Source: Cognatiluteimonas lumbrici (GTDB lineage Bacteria > Pseudomonadota > Gammaproteobacteria > Xanthomonadales > Xanthomonadaceae). From it: a DNA stretch of 64,000 nucleotides. Positions 56,677-64,000 of the stretch are shown piece by piece; position 1 is the first letter of the stretch; every line of letters begins with the position of its first letter. Made by a program: the position numbers and the translations under genes. The stretch spans positions 1,624,207 through 1,688,206 of the forward strand of contig NZ_ML636798.1 in assembly GCF_006476065.1 (NCBI RefSeq). Direction: 5' to 3'. The notes under the pieces were generated by a model. That model did not search any database. It had not been told where the DNA came from and saw only the letters and a list, made by a program, of their open reading frames with translations.

Positions 56677-57777
56677 TCACAGGCGCAGCGGCATCACCAC
56701 GTGGCGGCACTTGTCGCTGGTCGCTTCCCGCACGAGGGCGGAGGAGTTGGCATCCCGCAGCTGCAGGATCACGTTCTCCTCCCGGAGCGCCGACAGGGCA
56801 TCCAGCAGGTAGTTGACGTTGAAGCCGATGGCGAGCCCGTCCACCTTGGTGTCGGCCTCGATCTCCTCCTGGGCCTCTTCCTGCTCCGGGTTGTGCGCGC
56901 TGATCTTGAGCTGGCCCGGGGAGACCTCGACGCGGACCCCGCGGTACTTCTCGTTGGACAGGATCGCCGCGCGCTGCAGCGCGGCGCGCAGGACCTCGCG
57001 ATCCACGTGGACCTCGCGGTCGGCGCCGATCGGGATCACCGCCTCGTAATCGGGGAAGCGGCCGTCGATCAGCTTGCTGGTGAAAGTGACGTCGTCGCGC
57101 TTGATGCGGATGTGGCTGCGCCCGACCTCGAGCTCCAGCTCGCGGTCGCCGCCTTCCAGCAGGCGCTGCAGCTCGGTCACGCCCTTGCGCGGCACGATGA
57201 TCTGGCGCTTGGCGTTGGCTCCCGCCTCCAAGCCCGCTTCGCAGAGCGCCAGGCGGTGGCCGTCGGTGGCCACGCAGCGCAGGCTGTCCTCGCGCAGGTC
57301 GAACAGCAGGCCGTTGAGGTAATAGCGGACGTCCTGCTGCGCCATCGCGAACGCGGTGCGCTCGATCAGTTCCTTCAGGCCCGCTTCCGGCACCCGCACC
57401 CGCTCGGTGGCCTCCACCTCGTCCACCGACGGGAAGTCGTTGGCGGGCAGGCTCGACAGGGTGAAGCGGCTGCGGCCCGCCTGCACCGTCACCTTGTCGC
57501 CGGTCTGCGACACCGTGACCTTGCTGCCGTCGGGCAGGGCACGGACGATCTCGAACAGCTTGCGCGCCGGGATCGTGGTTTCGCCGTCCTGGGCGTCGTC
57601 CACCGCCTGGCGCGCGACCATTTCCACCTCCAGGTCGGTACCCGTCAGGGACAGCAACCCGCCCTGCACCTGCACCAGCAGGTTGGCCAGCACGGGCAGG
57701 GTTTGCCGGCGCTCGACCACGTTGACCACTTGAGCGAGCGGTTTCAGGAAGACTTCGCGTTGCAGGCTGAAGCGCAT
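56677..57777 (-). CDS. dnaN: DNA polymerase III beta clamp
   Basis: A 366-residue sliding clamp with three repeated domains. Typical segments: MRFSLQREVFLKPLAQVVNV at the start, LPVLANLLVQVQGGLLSLTG, LIDGRFPDYEAVIP and the C-terminal YLLDALSALREENVILQLRD with MPLRL, the usual end. It holds polymerase on DNA. Upstream AAGGGG is a ribosome site before the ATG. It is preceded by oriC and dnaA on the same strand. Confidence 0.98.
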   Translation of the reverse strand: MRFSLQREVFLKPLAQVVNVVERRQTLPVLANLLVQVQGGLLSLTGTDLEVEMVARQAVDDAQDGETTIPARKLFEIVRALPDGSKVTVSQTGDKVTVQAGRSRFTLSSLPANDFPSVDEVEATERVRVPEAGLKELIERTAFAMAQQDVRYYLNGLLFDLREDSLRCVATDGHRLALCEAGLEAGANAKRQIIVPRKGVTELQRLLEGGDRELELEVGRSHIRIKRDDVTFTSKLIDGRFPDYEAVIPIGADREVHVDREVLRAALQRAAILSNEKYRGVRVEVSPGQLKISAHNPEQEEAQEEIEADTKVDGLAIGFNVNYLLDALSALREENVILQLRDANSSALVREATSDKCRHVVMPLRL

Positions 57778-57954
57778 GCGGACCCCTTAGCGTTTGACTT
57801 GCGTGCCCAGGCTTTGAACAGAGGGATAAATCAAGGACGGTGGTGGAGCTTGTGTCGCTGAAATCCGGTGACAACTCACATAACTTGTTGATTAAACGTA
57901 ACTTTTCTGGCGCGTAAGGCTGTGGGTCCGGGGCCGGGCAAGCGCGGCACAAGT

Positions 57955-57963
57955 TGTGGACAA
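57955..57963 (-). promoter_or_regulatory. DnaA box
   Basis: TTGTCCACA on the minus strand (plus strand tgtggacaa); one mismatch to TTATCCACA. Confidence 0.75.
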
Positions 57964-57990
57964 CTTTCGTGGCGCCCCGCGGCCGGCGAC

Positions 57991-57999
57991 TTGTCCACA
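57991..57999 (+). promoter_or_regulatory. DnaA box
   Basis: TTGTCCACA on the plus strand, inverted relative to the other box 28 bp away. Confidence 0.75.
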
Positions 58000-58034
58000 G
58001 CTTTCCCCCATCTGCTCCACCGGCCCCCGAGCGG

Positions 58035-59366
58035 TCACTCGCTGAGCTTGCGGATCAGCTTGTCCCAATCCTCACGCAGCTTGCCGTCCGTCTCGAGCAG
58101 GTGCTTGATCTGGCGGCAGGCATGCAGCACGGTCGTGTGGTCGCGGCCGGCGAACGCGTCGCCGATCTCCGGCAGGCTGTGCTCGGTCAGCTCCTTGGCC
58201 AGCGCCATGGCGACCTGGCGCGGCCGGGCCAGCGAACGGGTCCGCCGTTTCGACAACAAGTCCTTGATCTGCAGGCCGTAGTAGTCTGCCACGACCTTTT
58301 GGATATTGGCGATGCCGATCGCGTGCTGCTGCGCCCGCAGCAGGTCGCGCAGCGTCTCCTGGGCGAACTCCTGGGTGATCGCCCGCCCGGTGAAGTTGGC
58401 CCGCGCCGCCAGCGTGTTCAGCGCGCCCTCGAGGTCGCGCACGTTGGAGCGCATCTTCTTGGCGATCAGGAAGGCCACGTCCTCCGGGATCACGGTGCCG
58501 CGCTCGCGCGCCTTGGACAGCACGATCTGCGCGCGGGTCTCGAAGTCGGGGGGATCGATCGCCACCGACAGGCCCCAGCCCAGGCGCGACTTCAGCCGCG
58601 GCTCGAGGCCGTCGACCTCGCGCGGGTAGCGGTCGCAGGTCAGGATGATCTGCTGCTTGCCGTCGAACAGCGCGTTGAAGGTGTGGAAGAACTCCTCCTG
58701 CGTGCGGTCCTTGCCGGCGAAGAACTGGATGTCGTCGATCAGCAGCGCGTCGATGCCCTGGAACTGGCGCTTGAACGCTTCCATGCCGCCGCTGGTCTTG
58801 TCGTACAGCGCCTTGGTGAAGGCGCTCATGAACTGCTCCGAGCGCATGTACATCACGCGCATGCCGGGGTTGTTGGCGCGCATGGCGTTGCCGGCGGCGA
58901 ACATCAGGTGGGTCTTGCCCAGGCCGGTGCCGCCGTACAGCAGCAGCGGGTTGTGCGCGCGGTCGCCGGGCTTCTGCGCGGCCTGCCAGGCCGCAGCGCG
59001 GCCGAGCTGGTTGCTGCGGCCCTCGACGAAATTCTCGAAGGTGTAGTGGCTGTCGAGGTGGCCCTGGAAGGTCTCGGCTGTTGCTGCAGGGCGCGCGGGC
59101 GGCACGCTGGCCGGCGCGGGCGCGGGCTTCTTGCGCAGCGATCCGATCTCGAGGCTCACCTGGTCGCTGCCGGCGAAGTGCGAGAGCAGTTCGCGGATGC
59201 GGTCGAGGTAGCGGCTGCGCACTTCTTCCATGACGAACGCGTTGGGGGCGTACAGGACGAAGGCGTCGTCGCGGAGGCTGGCCTGCAGGGGCTTCAGCCA
59301 GGTATGGACGTCCTCCGCCGGGAACTCGGCTTCGAGGCGTTCGAGACAACGGGGCCAGGCATCCAT
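58035..59366 (-). CDS. dnaA: chromosomal replication initiator DnaA
   Basis: A 443-residue AAA+ initiator. Domain I is about 1-75, a Pro/Ala linker (domain II) about 80-98, domain III has Walker [12 protein letters not shown] (144-154), Walker [16 protein letters not shown], and domain IV at the C-terminus has [17 protein letters not shown], the DnaA-box-binding helix. It ends KLIRKLSE. The ATG at 59366 begins [15 protein letters not shown], the usual start for this family; the longer frame to 59540 crosses the palindromic region and is not coding. Confidence 0.97.
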   Translation of the reverse strand: MDAWPRCLERLEAEFPAEDVHTWLKPLQASLRDDAFVLYAPNAFVMEEVRSRYLDRIRELLSHFAGSDQVSLEIGSLRKKPAPAPASVPPARPAATAETFQGHLDSHYTFENFVEGRSNQLGRAAAWQAAQKPGDRAHNPLLLYGGTGLGKTHLMFAAGNAMRANNPGMRVMYMRSEQFMSAFTKALYDKTSGGMEAFKRQFQGIDALLIDDIQFFAGKDRTQEEFFHTFNALFDGKQQIILTCDRYPREVDGLEPRLKSRLGWGLSVAIDPPDFETRAQIVLSKARERGTVIPEDVAFLIAKKMRSNVRDLEGALNTLAARANFTGRAITQEFAQETLRDLLRAQQHAIGIANIQKVVADYYGLQIKDLLSKRRTRSLARPRQVAMALAKELTEHSLPEIGDAFAGRDHTTVLHACRQIKHLLETDGKLREDWDKLIRKLSE

Positions 59367-59591
59367 GGACACAGTATGGGGCGCACTACCAACGAAAGCG
59401 CGGCCCGCATTGGCAGGCAACACGGAACGCGCGAAAGGGATGCAGCAGGGTACCACTGGGATGGCAACCCAAGTCGGGGGCGGCAACGTTTGAGTCGCGG
59501 GGTGGAGCACTCCGCATTCCGCAGGCTCCATGCGGAGCACTCCACCCCGATCGACCCTTGGTCGGCCCTTGCGTTGCAGCTGGCTTCGGGG

Positions 59592-59731
59592 GGAACCAGC
59601 TCACGACCTCGCGGTGTCCCGGAGGAGGGGAGGGAGATCGCTCGAATGGCACATGGTGAAAAAACACCATGTTCCATGCGAGCGTGGAGCCGGCAGCCGG
59701 GACCACCGCCCCGAGGTCGTGAGCTTGTTCC
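59592..59731. repeat. 140-bp imperfect palindrome between dnaA and rpmH
   Basis: The outer arms ggaaccagctcacgacctcg and its near-complement (59712-59731) pair at 19 of 20. The inner hairpin (59639-59684) has 20-nt arms around an AAAAAA loop flanked by catggtg/caccatg, with two mismatches. Intermediate segments also partly pair. It could be a miniature inverted-repeat element or a structured RNA-coding segment. Confidence 0.7.
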
Positions 59732-59853
59732 CCACTCCCCAGCGCCAGGGAGCCGCCCGCGCAGGGGTCATGGGGCCGGGGTGTGCCCGCCGAACGGCGG
59801 GTGCGCCCCGGCCCCTCCCTCCAATCGAACTGACCCGGCACGCCAGCCCCACA

Positions 59854-59883
59854 TTGACCCGGATCCCAGGAACCCCGTATCAT
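59854..59883 (+). promoter_or_regulatory. candidate promoter of rpmH
   Basis: TTGACC (59854-59859), 18-bp spacer, TATCAT (59878-59883), 42 bp upstream of the rpmH ATG. Confidence 0.55.
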
Positions 59884-59924
59884 TCCGAGTCTTTTCCGTC
59901 GGTTACCCGATACAGAATCCAGCC

Positions 59925-60065
59925 ATGGCCACCAAGCGCACCTACCAGCCCAGCAACCTCAAGCGCAAGCGCGACCACGGTTTCCGTGCCCGCATGGCGA
60001 CCGCCGACGGCCGCAAGATCCTGGCCCGTCGTCGTGCCAAGGGCCGCAAGCGCCTCTGCGCCTGA
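59925..60065 (+). CDS. rpmH: 50S ribosomal protein L34
   Basis: A 46-residue basic protein beginning [20 protein letters not shown] and ending KGRKRLCA. It is the normal L34 length and is nearly all conserved; the C-terminal Cys-Ala is unusual but within variation. It is the first gene of the rpmH-rnpA-yidC-mnmE string on the plus strand, divergent from dnaA. Confidence 0.97.
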   Translation: MATKRTYQPSNLKRKRDHGFRARMATADGRKILARRRAKGRKRLCA

Positions 60066-60090
60066 CCGCGCCGGCCGCAGTCGCCGGCCG

Positions 60091-60471
60091 ATGCCTTCCC
60101 GAAACACCTTTCCCCGCGCCGCCCGGATCCGGGCGAGCGCGGATTTCGCGCGCGTGTTCGACGGCGCCAGGCGGACCAGCGCGCCCGAACTGAGCCTGCA
60201 CTGGCTGCGCGACGGCGCACCGCCGCGCCTGGGCCTGGCGGTCTCGCGCAAGGTCGATCCGACCGCCGTCGGCCGCAACCGCATCAAGCGCCAGCTGCGC
60301 GAAGGCTTCCGCCAGCTCCGGCCCGGCCTCGCGCCCGGCGCCTACGTGGTGGTCGCCCGCGCACCCGCGCGCACCCTGGACAACGCCGCCCTGCGCGCGT
60401 CCTTCGAGGCATTGCTGCGCCGTGCCGGCGCGTTGCCGCCCCCTGACCCGACCGGCACAATGGCCGGCTGA
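60091..60471 (+). CDS. rnpA: ribonuclease P protein component
   Basis: A 126-residue protein subunit of RNase P, which helps cut tRNA 5' leaders. The RNR motif region is VGRNRIKRQLREGFRQL (about 68-84), preceded by PPRLGLAVSRKVDPTA. It starts 25 bp after rpmH. A short Pro-rich C-terminal tail (GALPPPDPTGTMAG) follows the domain. The next gene is yidC, 17 bp away, with no yidD between. Confidence 0.93.
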   Translation: MPSRNTFPRAARIRASADFARVFDGARRTSAPELSLHWLRDGAPPRLGLAVSRKVDPTAVGRNRIKRQLREGFRQLRPGLAPGAYVVVARAPARTLDNAALRASFEALLRRAGALPPPDPTGTMAG

Positions 60472-60488
60472 CCAAGCAGTTCCGAGCA

Positions 60489-62201
60489 ATGAACCAGACC
60501 CGTACCTTCCTGCTGTTCGCCTGGCTCGTCGTGGCCACCCTGCTGTTCATGGCCTGGAGCCGCGAGCAGGTGGCACCGCCGCCGTCCCCGGAGGCTGCCG
60601 CCGCCAGCCAGCAGGCCGCAGGCGATGGCGCCGTGCCGGAACTCGTGCCGGGCGCGGTGCCGAGCGTCCCCGCCGCGGCGCCGACGATGTCGGCGACGCC
60701 AACGGAGCAGGCGGCCGATGCCGCCGCCGCCACGCCGACCGTCACCGTCACCACCGACGTGCTGCGCGTGGCGCTGGACGGCGGCGCCGTGCGCCAGGCC
60801 GACCTGCTCGGCTACCCGCAGACCACCGAGGCGGGCAGCGATCCGATCCGCCTGTTCTCGGCGGACGCGGCGACCTTCTACCAGGCGCAGAGCGGCTGGG
60901 TCAGCAGCACCGGCGCCGCGCCCACGCACGAAGCGGCATTCGTGCCGGTCGGCGGCGAGCGGAACTACGCGCTGCGCGAGGGCCAGGACACGTTGTCGGT
61001 GCCGTTCGAATGGACCGGCCCGGACGGCGTCACCATCCGCCGCACCTGGACCTTCGGCCGCGGCGAGTACGCGGTGAAGGTGGTGGACCAGGTCGTCAAC
61101 CAGGGCAGCGCGCCCTGGCAGGGCTACGTCTACCGCCAGCTCGTGCGGGTGCCGCCGGTGATCGAGACCGGCTTCACCAAGCCCGAGTCGTACAGCTTCC
61201 ACGGCGCCGCCTGGTACAGCCCCACGGACAAGTTCGACAAGCGCAAGTTCGAGGACTTCGCCGAGGACGGCCCCTTGAACAAGCAGGTCACCGGCGGCTG
61301 GATCGCGATGCTCCAGCACCACTTCTTCACCGCCTGGATCCCGGCCGCGGGCGACACCGGCACGTTCTCGCTGGCCACCACCCGCGGCGCCGGCGGCCAG
61401 CAGCAGGCACTGGTGCGCGAGCTCGGCCCCGGCGTGCAGGTCGCGCCCGGCGCAAGCGCCCAGGTCGAGGCGCGGCTGTGGGTCGGGCCGAAGCTGGTGG
61501 ACCAGATCGAGGCGCAGCAGGTGCCGGGCCTGGAGCGCGCGGTCGACTTCAGCAGCTTCGCGGTCATGGCCTGGATCGCCGAGTTGCTGTTCGCGGTGCT
61601 GTCGTTCCTGCACGGGATCTTTGGCAACTGGGGCTGGGCGATCATCGGCCTGGTCGTGCTGATCAAGGCGCTGATGTATCCGCTGTCGGCGGCGCAGTAC
61701 AAGTCGGCGGCGAAGATGCGCAAGTTCCAGCCGCGCATCGAACAGCTCAAGGAACGCTACGGGGACGACAAGCAGAAGTTCCAGATGGCGATGATGGAGC
61801 TGTACAAGAAGGAGAAGATCAACCCGGTCGGCGGCTGCCTCCCGCTGCTGCTGCAGATGCCGGTGTTCCTCGCCCTGTACTGGACGCTGCTGGAAGCGGT
61901 CGAACTGCGCCACGCGCCGTGGATCGGCTGGATCCAGAACCTGACCGCGCCAGACCCGTACTTCATCCTGCCGGCGATCAACATCGCGGTGATGTGGGCG
62001 ACCCAGAAGCTGACCCCCACCCCGATCGCCGACCCGATGCAGCGCCGGATGATGCAGTACATGCCGGTGGCCATGGGCGTGATGTTCGCGTTCTTCCCGG
62101 CCGGCCTGGTGCTGTACTGGGTGACCAACGGCGCGCTCGGCCTGGTGCAGCAGTGGTGGATGCTGCAGAAGTACGGCGACAAGGCGCCGAAGAAGGCCTG
62201 A
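60489..62201 (+). CDS. yidC: membrane protein insertase YidC
   Basis: A 570-residue insertase. An N-terminal helix (about 5-20) is followed by a large periplasmic domain (about 90-345, with an Ala/Pro-rich linker before it), and then the conserved core (about 360-560) with AIIGLVVLIKALMYPLSAAQ, VGGCLPLLLQMPVFLALYWT and GLVLYWVTNGALGLVQQWWM. It inserts membrane proteins with or without SecYEG. mnmE begins 9 bp after its stop. Confidence 0.97.
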   Translation: MNQTRTFLLFAWLVVATLLFMAWSREQVAPPPSPEAAAASQQAAGDGAVPELVPGAVPSVPAAAPTMSATPTEQAADAAAATPTVTVTTDVLRVALDGGAVRQADLLGYPQTTEAGSDPIRLFSADAATFYQAQSGWVSSTGAAPTHEAAFVPVGGERNYALREGQDTLSVPFEWTGPDGVTIRRTWTFGRGEYAVKVVDQVVNQGSAPWQGYVYRQLVRVPPVIETGFTKPESYSFHGAAWYSPTDKFDKRKFEDFAEDGPLNKQVTGGWIAMLQHHFFTAWIPAAGDTGTFSLATTRGAGGQQQALVRELGPGVQVAPGASAQVEARLWVGPKLVDQIEAQQVPGLERAVDFSSFAVMAWIAELLFAVLSFLHGIFGNWGWAIIGLVVLIKALMYPLSAAQYKSAAKMRKFQPRIEQLKERYGDDKQKFQMAMMELYKKEKINPVGGCLPLLLQMPVFLALYWTLLEAVELRHAPWIGWIQNLTAPDPYFILPAINIAVMWATQKLTPTPIADPMQRRMMQYMPVAMGVMFAFFPAGLVLYWVTNGALGLVQQWWMLQKYGDKAPKKA

Positions 62202-62210
62202 GCCCGGGCG

Positions 62211-63557
62211 ATGGTGGACGACACGGACACCATCGCCGCGATCGCCACCGGGGCCGGCGCCGCCGGCGTCGGCATCGTCCGCCTGTCGGGCGGGCGCAGC
62301 GCGGGCATCGTCGCCGCGCTCACCGGTCGCGAGCCGCCGCCGCCGCGGCAGGCGGTGCATGCGCGCTTCCTCGACGCCGAAGGCGAGGCGATCGACGACG
62401 GCCTCGTGCTTCGCTTCGTCGCGCCGGCCAGCTTCACCGGCGAGGACGTGGTGGAACTGCAGGCGCACGGCAGCCCGGTGCTGCTGCGGCAGCTGCTCGC
62501 GCGCTGCGTCGCGCTCGGTGCGCGCATGGCGCGGCCGGGCGAGTTCAGCGAGCGCGCGTTCCGCAACGGCAAGCTCGACCTGGCCCAGGCCGAGGCGGTC
62601 GCGGACCTGATCGCCGCCGGCGACGCGCAGGCCGCGCGCGCCGCCCGCCGCTCGCTCGACGGCGCGTTCTCGCGGCGGGTGGACGCGATCGCCGACGCGG
62701 TGCTCGCGATGCGCGTGCAGCTCGAGGCCTCGATCGACTTCGCCGACGAACCGCTGGAGACGATGGCCCTGGACCGGCTCGCCGGCGAACTCGACGCGAT
62801 CGCGCGCGAGCTCGATGCGTTGCTCGCCGACGCCGAGCGCGGCCGCCGCCTGCGCGACGGCCTGCACGCGGTCATCGTCGGCCCGCCCAACGCCGGCAAG
62901 AGTTCGCTGCTCAACGCGCTGGCCGGCAGCGACCGCGCTATCGTCACCGACATCGCCGGCACCACCCGCGACCTGCTGGTCGAGTCCATCCACAGCGACG
63001 GCGTCGCCTTCACCCTGGTGGACACCGCCGGCCTGCGCGAGGGCGGCGACGCGATCGAACGCGAAGGCATGCGCCGCGCGCGCGCCGAGCTCGAGCGCGC
63101 CGACCTCGCGGTGGTGGTGCTCGACGCGCGCGACCCCGACGCCGGCCGGCGCGCGGTCGCCGATGCCGTGGCCGGCGTGCCGCGGGTGTTGTGGCTGCAC
63201 AACAAGGCCGACCTGCTGCCGGCGGGCACCCCCGGCCCCGGCGACGCCGACAGCCTGCTGGTCTCGGCGCGCACCGGTGCAGGGATCGAGGACCTGCACC
63301 GGCGCCTGCGCGGGCTGGTGCTGGGCGACGGGGCAGGGGCCGACGACGCCTTCAGCGCGCGCGCGCGCCATGTCGACGGCCTGCGCCGGGCCGCCGGCGA
63401 CCTTGCCGCCGCCCACGCCGCGCTGGCCCCGGCCAGCGTCGAACTGGCGGCGGAATCCCTGCGCGCGGCCCACGACGCGCTCGGGGAGCTGGTCGGCAAG
63501 GTGCTGCCCGACGCGCTGCTGGGCCACGTCTTCTCCACCTTCTGCATCGGCAAGTAG
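62211..63557 (+). CDS. mnmE: tRNA modification GTPase MnmE
   Basis: A 448-residue protein that, with MnmG, modifies the wobble uridine of tRNAs. It has an N-terminal formyl-THF-binding domain ([20 protein letters not shown]), the G domain with P-loop [18 protein letters not shown] (about 223-240), [10 protein letters not shown] and DTAGLRE switches, and the C-terminal FCIGK catalytic end. It is the last gene of the rpmH-rnpA-yidC-mnmE group. Confidence 0.97.
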   Translation: MVDDTDTIAAIATGAGAAGVGIVRLSGGRSAGIVAALTGREPPPPRQAVHARFLDAEGEAIDDGLVLRFVAPASFTGEDVVELQAHGSPVLLRQLLARCVALGARMARPGEFSERAFRNGKLDLAQAEAVADLIAAGDAQAARAARRSLDGAFSRRVDAIADAVLAMRVQLEASIDFADEPLETMALDRLAGELDAIARELDALLADAERGRRLRDGLHAVIVGPPNAGKSSLLNALAGSDRAIVTDIAGTTRDLLVESIHSDGVAFTLVDTAGLREGGDAIEREGMRRARAELERADLAVVVLDARDPDAGRRAVADAVAGVPRVLWLHNKADLLPAGTPGPGDADSLLVSARTGAGIEDLHRRLRGLVLGDGAGADDAFSARARHVDGLRRAAGDLAAAHAALAPASVELAAESLRAAHDALGELVGKVLPDALLGHVFSTFCIGK

Positions 63558-63727
63558 GACCCGCCCGCCGGCGGCTCCCGGGCCGGCCCTCGAGAACGCG
63601 AACTGCGTCACAGAACCCCGCCACCGGGCCACGGCCAGGCCCGCCGCTGGGCGTCGGGTGTTGACAAATCGGGCGCCATGTCGCGTCCTAAGCGGACGTG
63701 CGCACGCACGGCTAGGGGAGCTTTTCG

Positions 63728-64000
63728 ATGTTTTCTGCCAATGCCTCGCGGCCGGCCTGGTTCCGGCTGTCCGCCATCGTCCTCGTCGCCTGCGCCTTCG
63801 CCGGCTGCAAGAAGGACCAGACAGACACCCCGGCCGCGGGGACCGAGCAGGCCGCGCCGGCCACGGAGGCCGCCGAGCAGCCCGCGGTCGCCAGCGAGGT
63901 CGAGGCCATGAGCGCCGACGAGCTGCGCGACGCCGCCGGCACGGCGCTGCGCGAGCAGCGCCTGTACGCCCCGGGCGGCAGCAACGCCATGGAGTACTAC
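63728..64000 (+). CDS. putative lipoprotein, 5' part
   Basis: The frame is open to the window edge (91 codons visible). The N-terminus has a lipoprotein signal peptide (AIVLVACAFAGC, Cys27) followed by an acidic/Ala-rich linker and MSADELRDAAGTALREQRLY. Similar proteins after mnmE in xanthomonads carry a TonB-like C-terminal domain, as I recall; this part is cut off here. GGGGAG at 63715 is a good ribosome site. A weak TTGACA at 63661 could be its -35 box. Confidence 0.7.
   Translation, partial: MFSANASRPAWFRLSAIVLVACAFAGCKKDQTDTPAAGTEQAAPATEAAEQPAVASEVEAMSADELRDAAGTALREQRLYAPGGSNAMEYY

Larger units (their letters stand above)
57778..58034. other. probable chromosomal replication origin (oriC)
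   Basis: The 257-bp dnaN-dnaA gap has two DnaA boxes TTGTCCACA (57955-57963 minus and 57991-57999 plus) and an AT-rich stretch (57871-57910, 13 GC of 40 by count) that could be the unwinding element. The position between dnaA and dnaN matches the origin reported for xanthomonads. Promoter elements of dnaN also must lie here. Confidence 0.78.
59367..59924. other. gene-free dnaA-rpmH intergenic region with strong inverted repeats
   Basis: This 558-bp gap between divergent dnaA and rpmH has no credible gene; open frames here are GC-driven. It holds an inverted repeat (59499-59516 with 59531-59548, 16 of 18 paired), a 140-bp imperfect palindrome (59592-59731), a GC-rich hairpin near 59770-59820 (ggccggggtgtgcccgcc paired with ggcgggtgcgccccggcc), and the rpmH promoter. 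No DnaA boxes were seen. Confidence 0.8.

Noticed and set aside
59294-59883. Small open frames in the dnaA-rpmH gap
   Set aside because: They overlap strongly palindromic DNA and dnaA's start, and show no homology or ribosome sites.

Overview
The window is GC-rich (about 70 percent by eye) bacterial chromosome spanning the replication origin of a gammaproteobacterium, most likely a member of the Xanthomonadaceae/Lysobacteraceae (Lysobacter, Luteimonas, Thermomonas or similar). The reasons are the gene order dnaA-dnaN-recF-gyrB opposite rpmH-rnpA-yidC-mnmE, the tonB-exbB-exbD1-exbD2 operon next to pdxJ (a xanthomonad arrangement), a TonB-dependent receptor of the haem/haemoglobin type, and GTAG-type palindromic REP elements like those known from Stenotrophomonas and relatives. 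No tRNA, rRNA, CRISPR array, insertion sequence or prophage was seen.

Layout. 1-2613: 3' part of a haem-type TonB receptor and an exported CbiX-like protein. 2635-4146: acetyl/succinyl-CoA transferase. 4238-5407: an I78 protease-inhibitor lipoprotein, an exported guanyl-specific RNase and a cytoplasmic barstar. 5310-17207: housekeeping and accessory genes (topoisomerase IB, CorA, DUF2239, flavoprotein, folE, two tandem glycine-zipper paralogues, SDR, CPBP protease, PhoD phosphatase, YdeI-like protein, methyltransferase). 17255-20068: a large PHP-plus-SMC-like ATPase gene in a segment of about 50 percent GC, placed 25 bp downstream of recC-recB-recD (20094-28827). 28895-32921: the mla lipid-transport genes. 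32987-44575: rmuC, rlmI, rhomboid, amidohydrolase, an Lrp regulator divergent from phhA, fbp, a two-component pair and an ion transporter. 44687-50586: radical SAM, cardiolipin synthase, pdxJ, and the TonB-ExbBD operon with an upstream TPR gene. 51968-63557: M48 lipoprotease, then gyrB, recF, dnaN, dnaA leftward and rpmH, rnpA, yidC, mnmE rightward. 63728-64000: start of a lipoprotein gene.

The probable oriC is the dnaN-dnaA gap (57778-58034), which holds two DnaA boxes and an AT-rich stretch. Three parS-like 16-mers (55531, 56155, 56643) lie within 2.5 kb of it. The dnaA-rpmH gap (558 bp) has no gene but holds strongly palindromic DNA, including a 140-bp imperfect inverted repeat.

The most interesting item is the PHP/SMC-like ATPase gene. 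It has a compositionally foreign sequence, is co-directional with recBCD, and its low-GC signature runs into the 3' end of recD, as if the gene arrived by recombination together with the tail of a donor recD. It resembles single-gene anti-phage PHP-ATPase proteins. Other notable items are the inhibitor-RNase-barstar cluster, REP elements whose GTAG supplies the stop codon of three genes, and a GC-rich palindromic repeat translated as the C-terminus of RecB.
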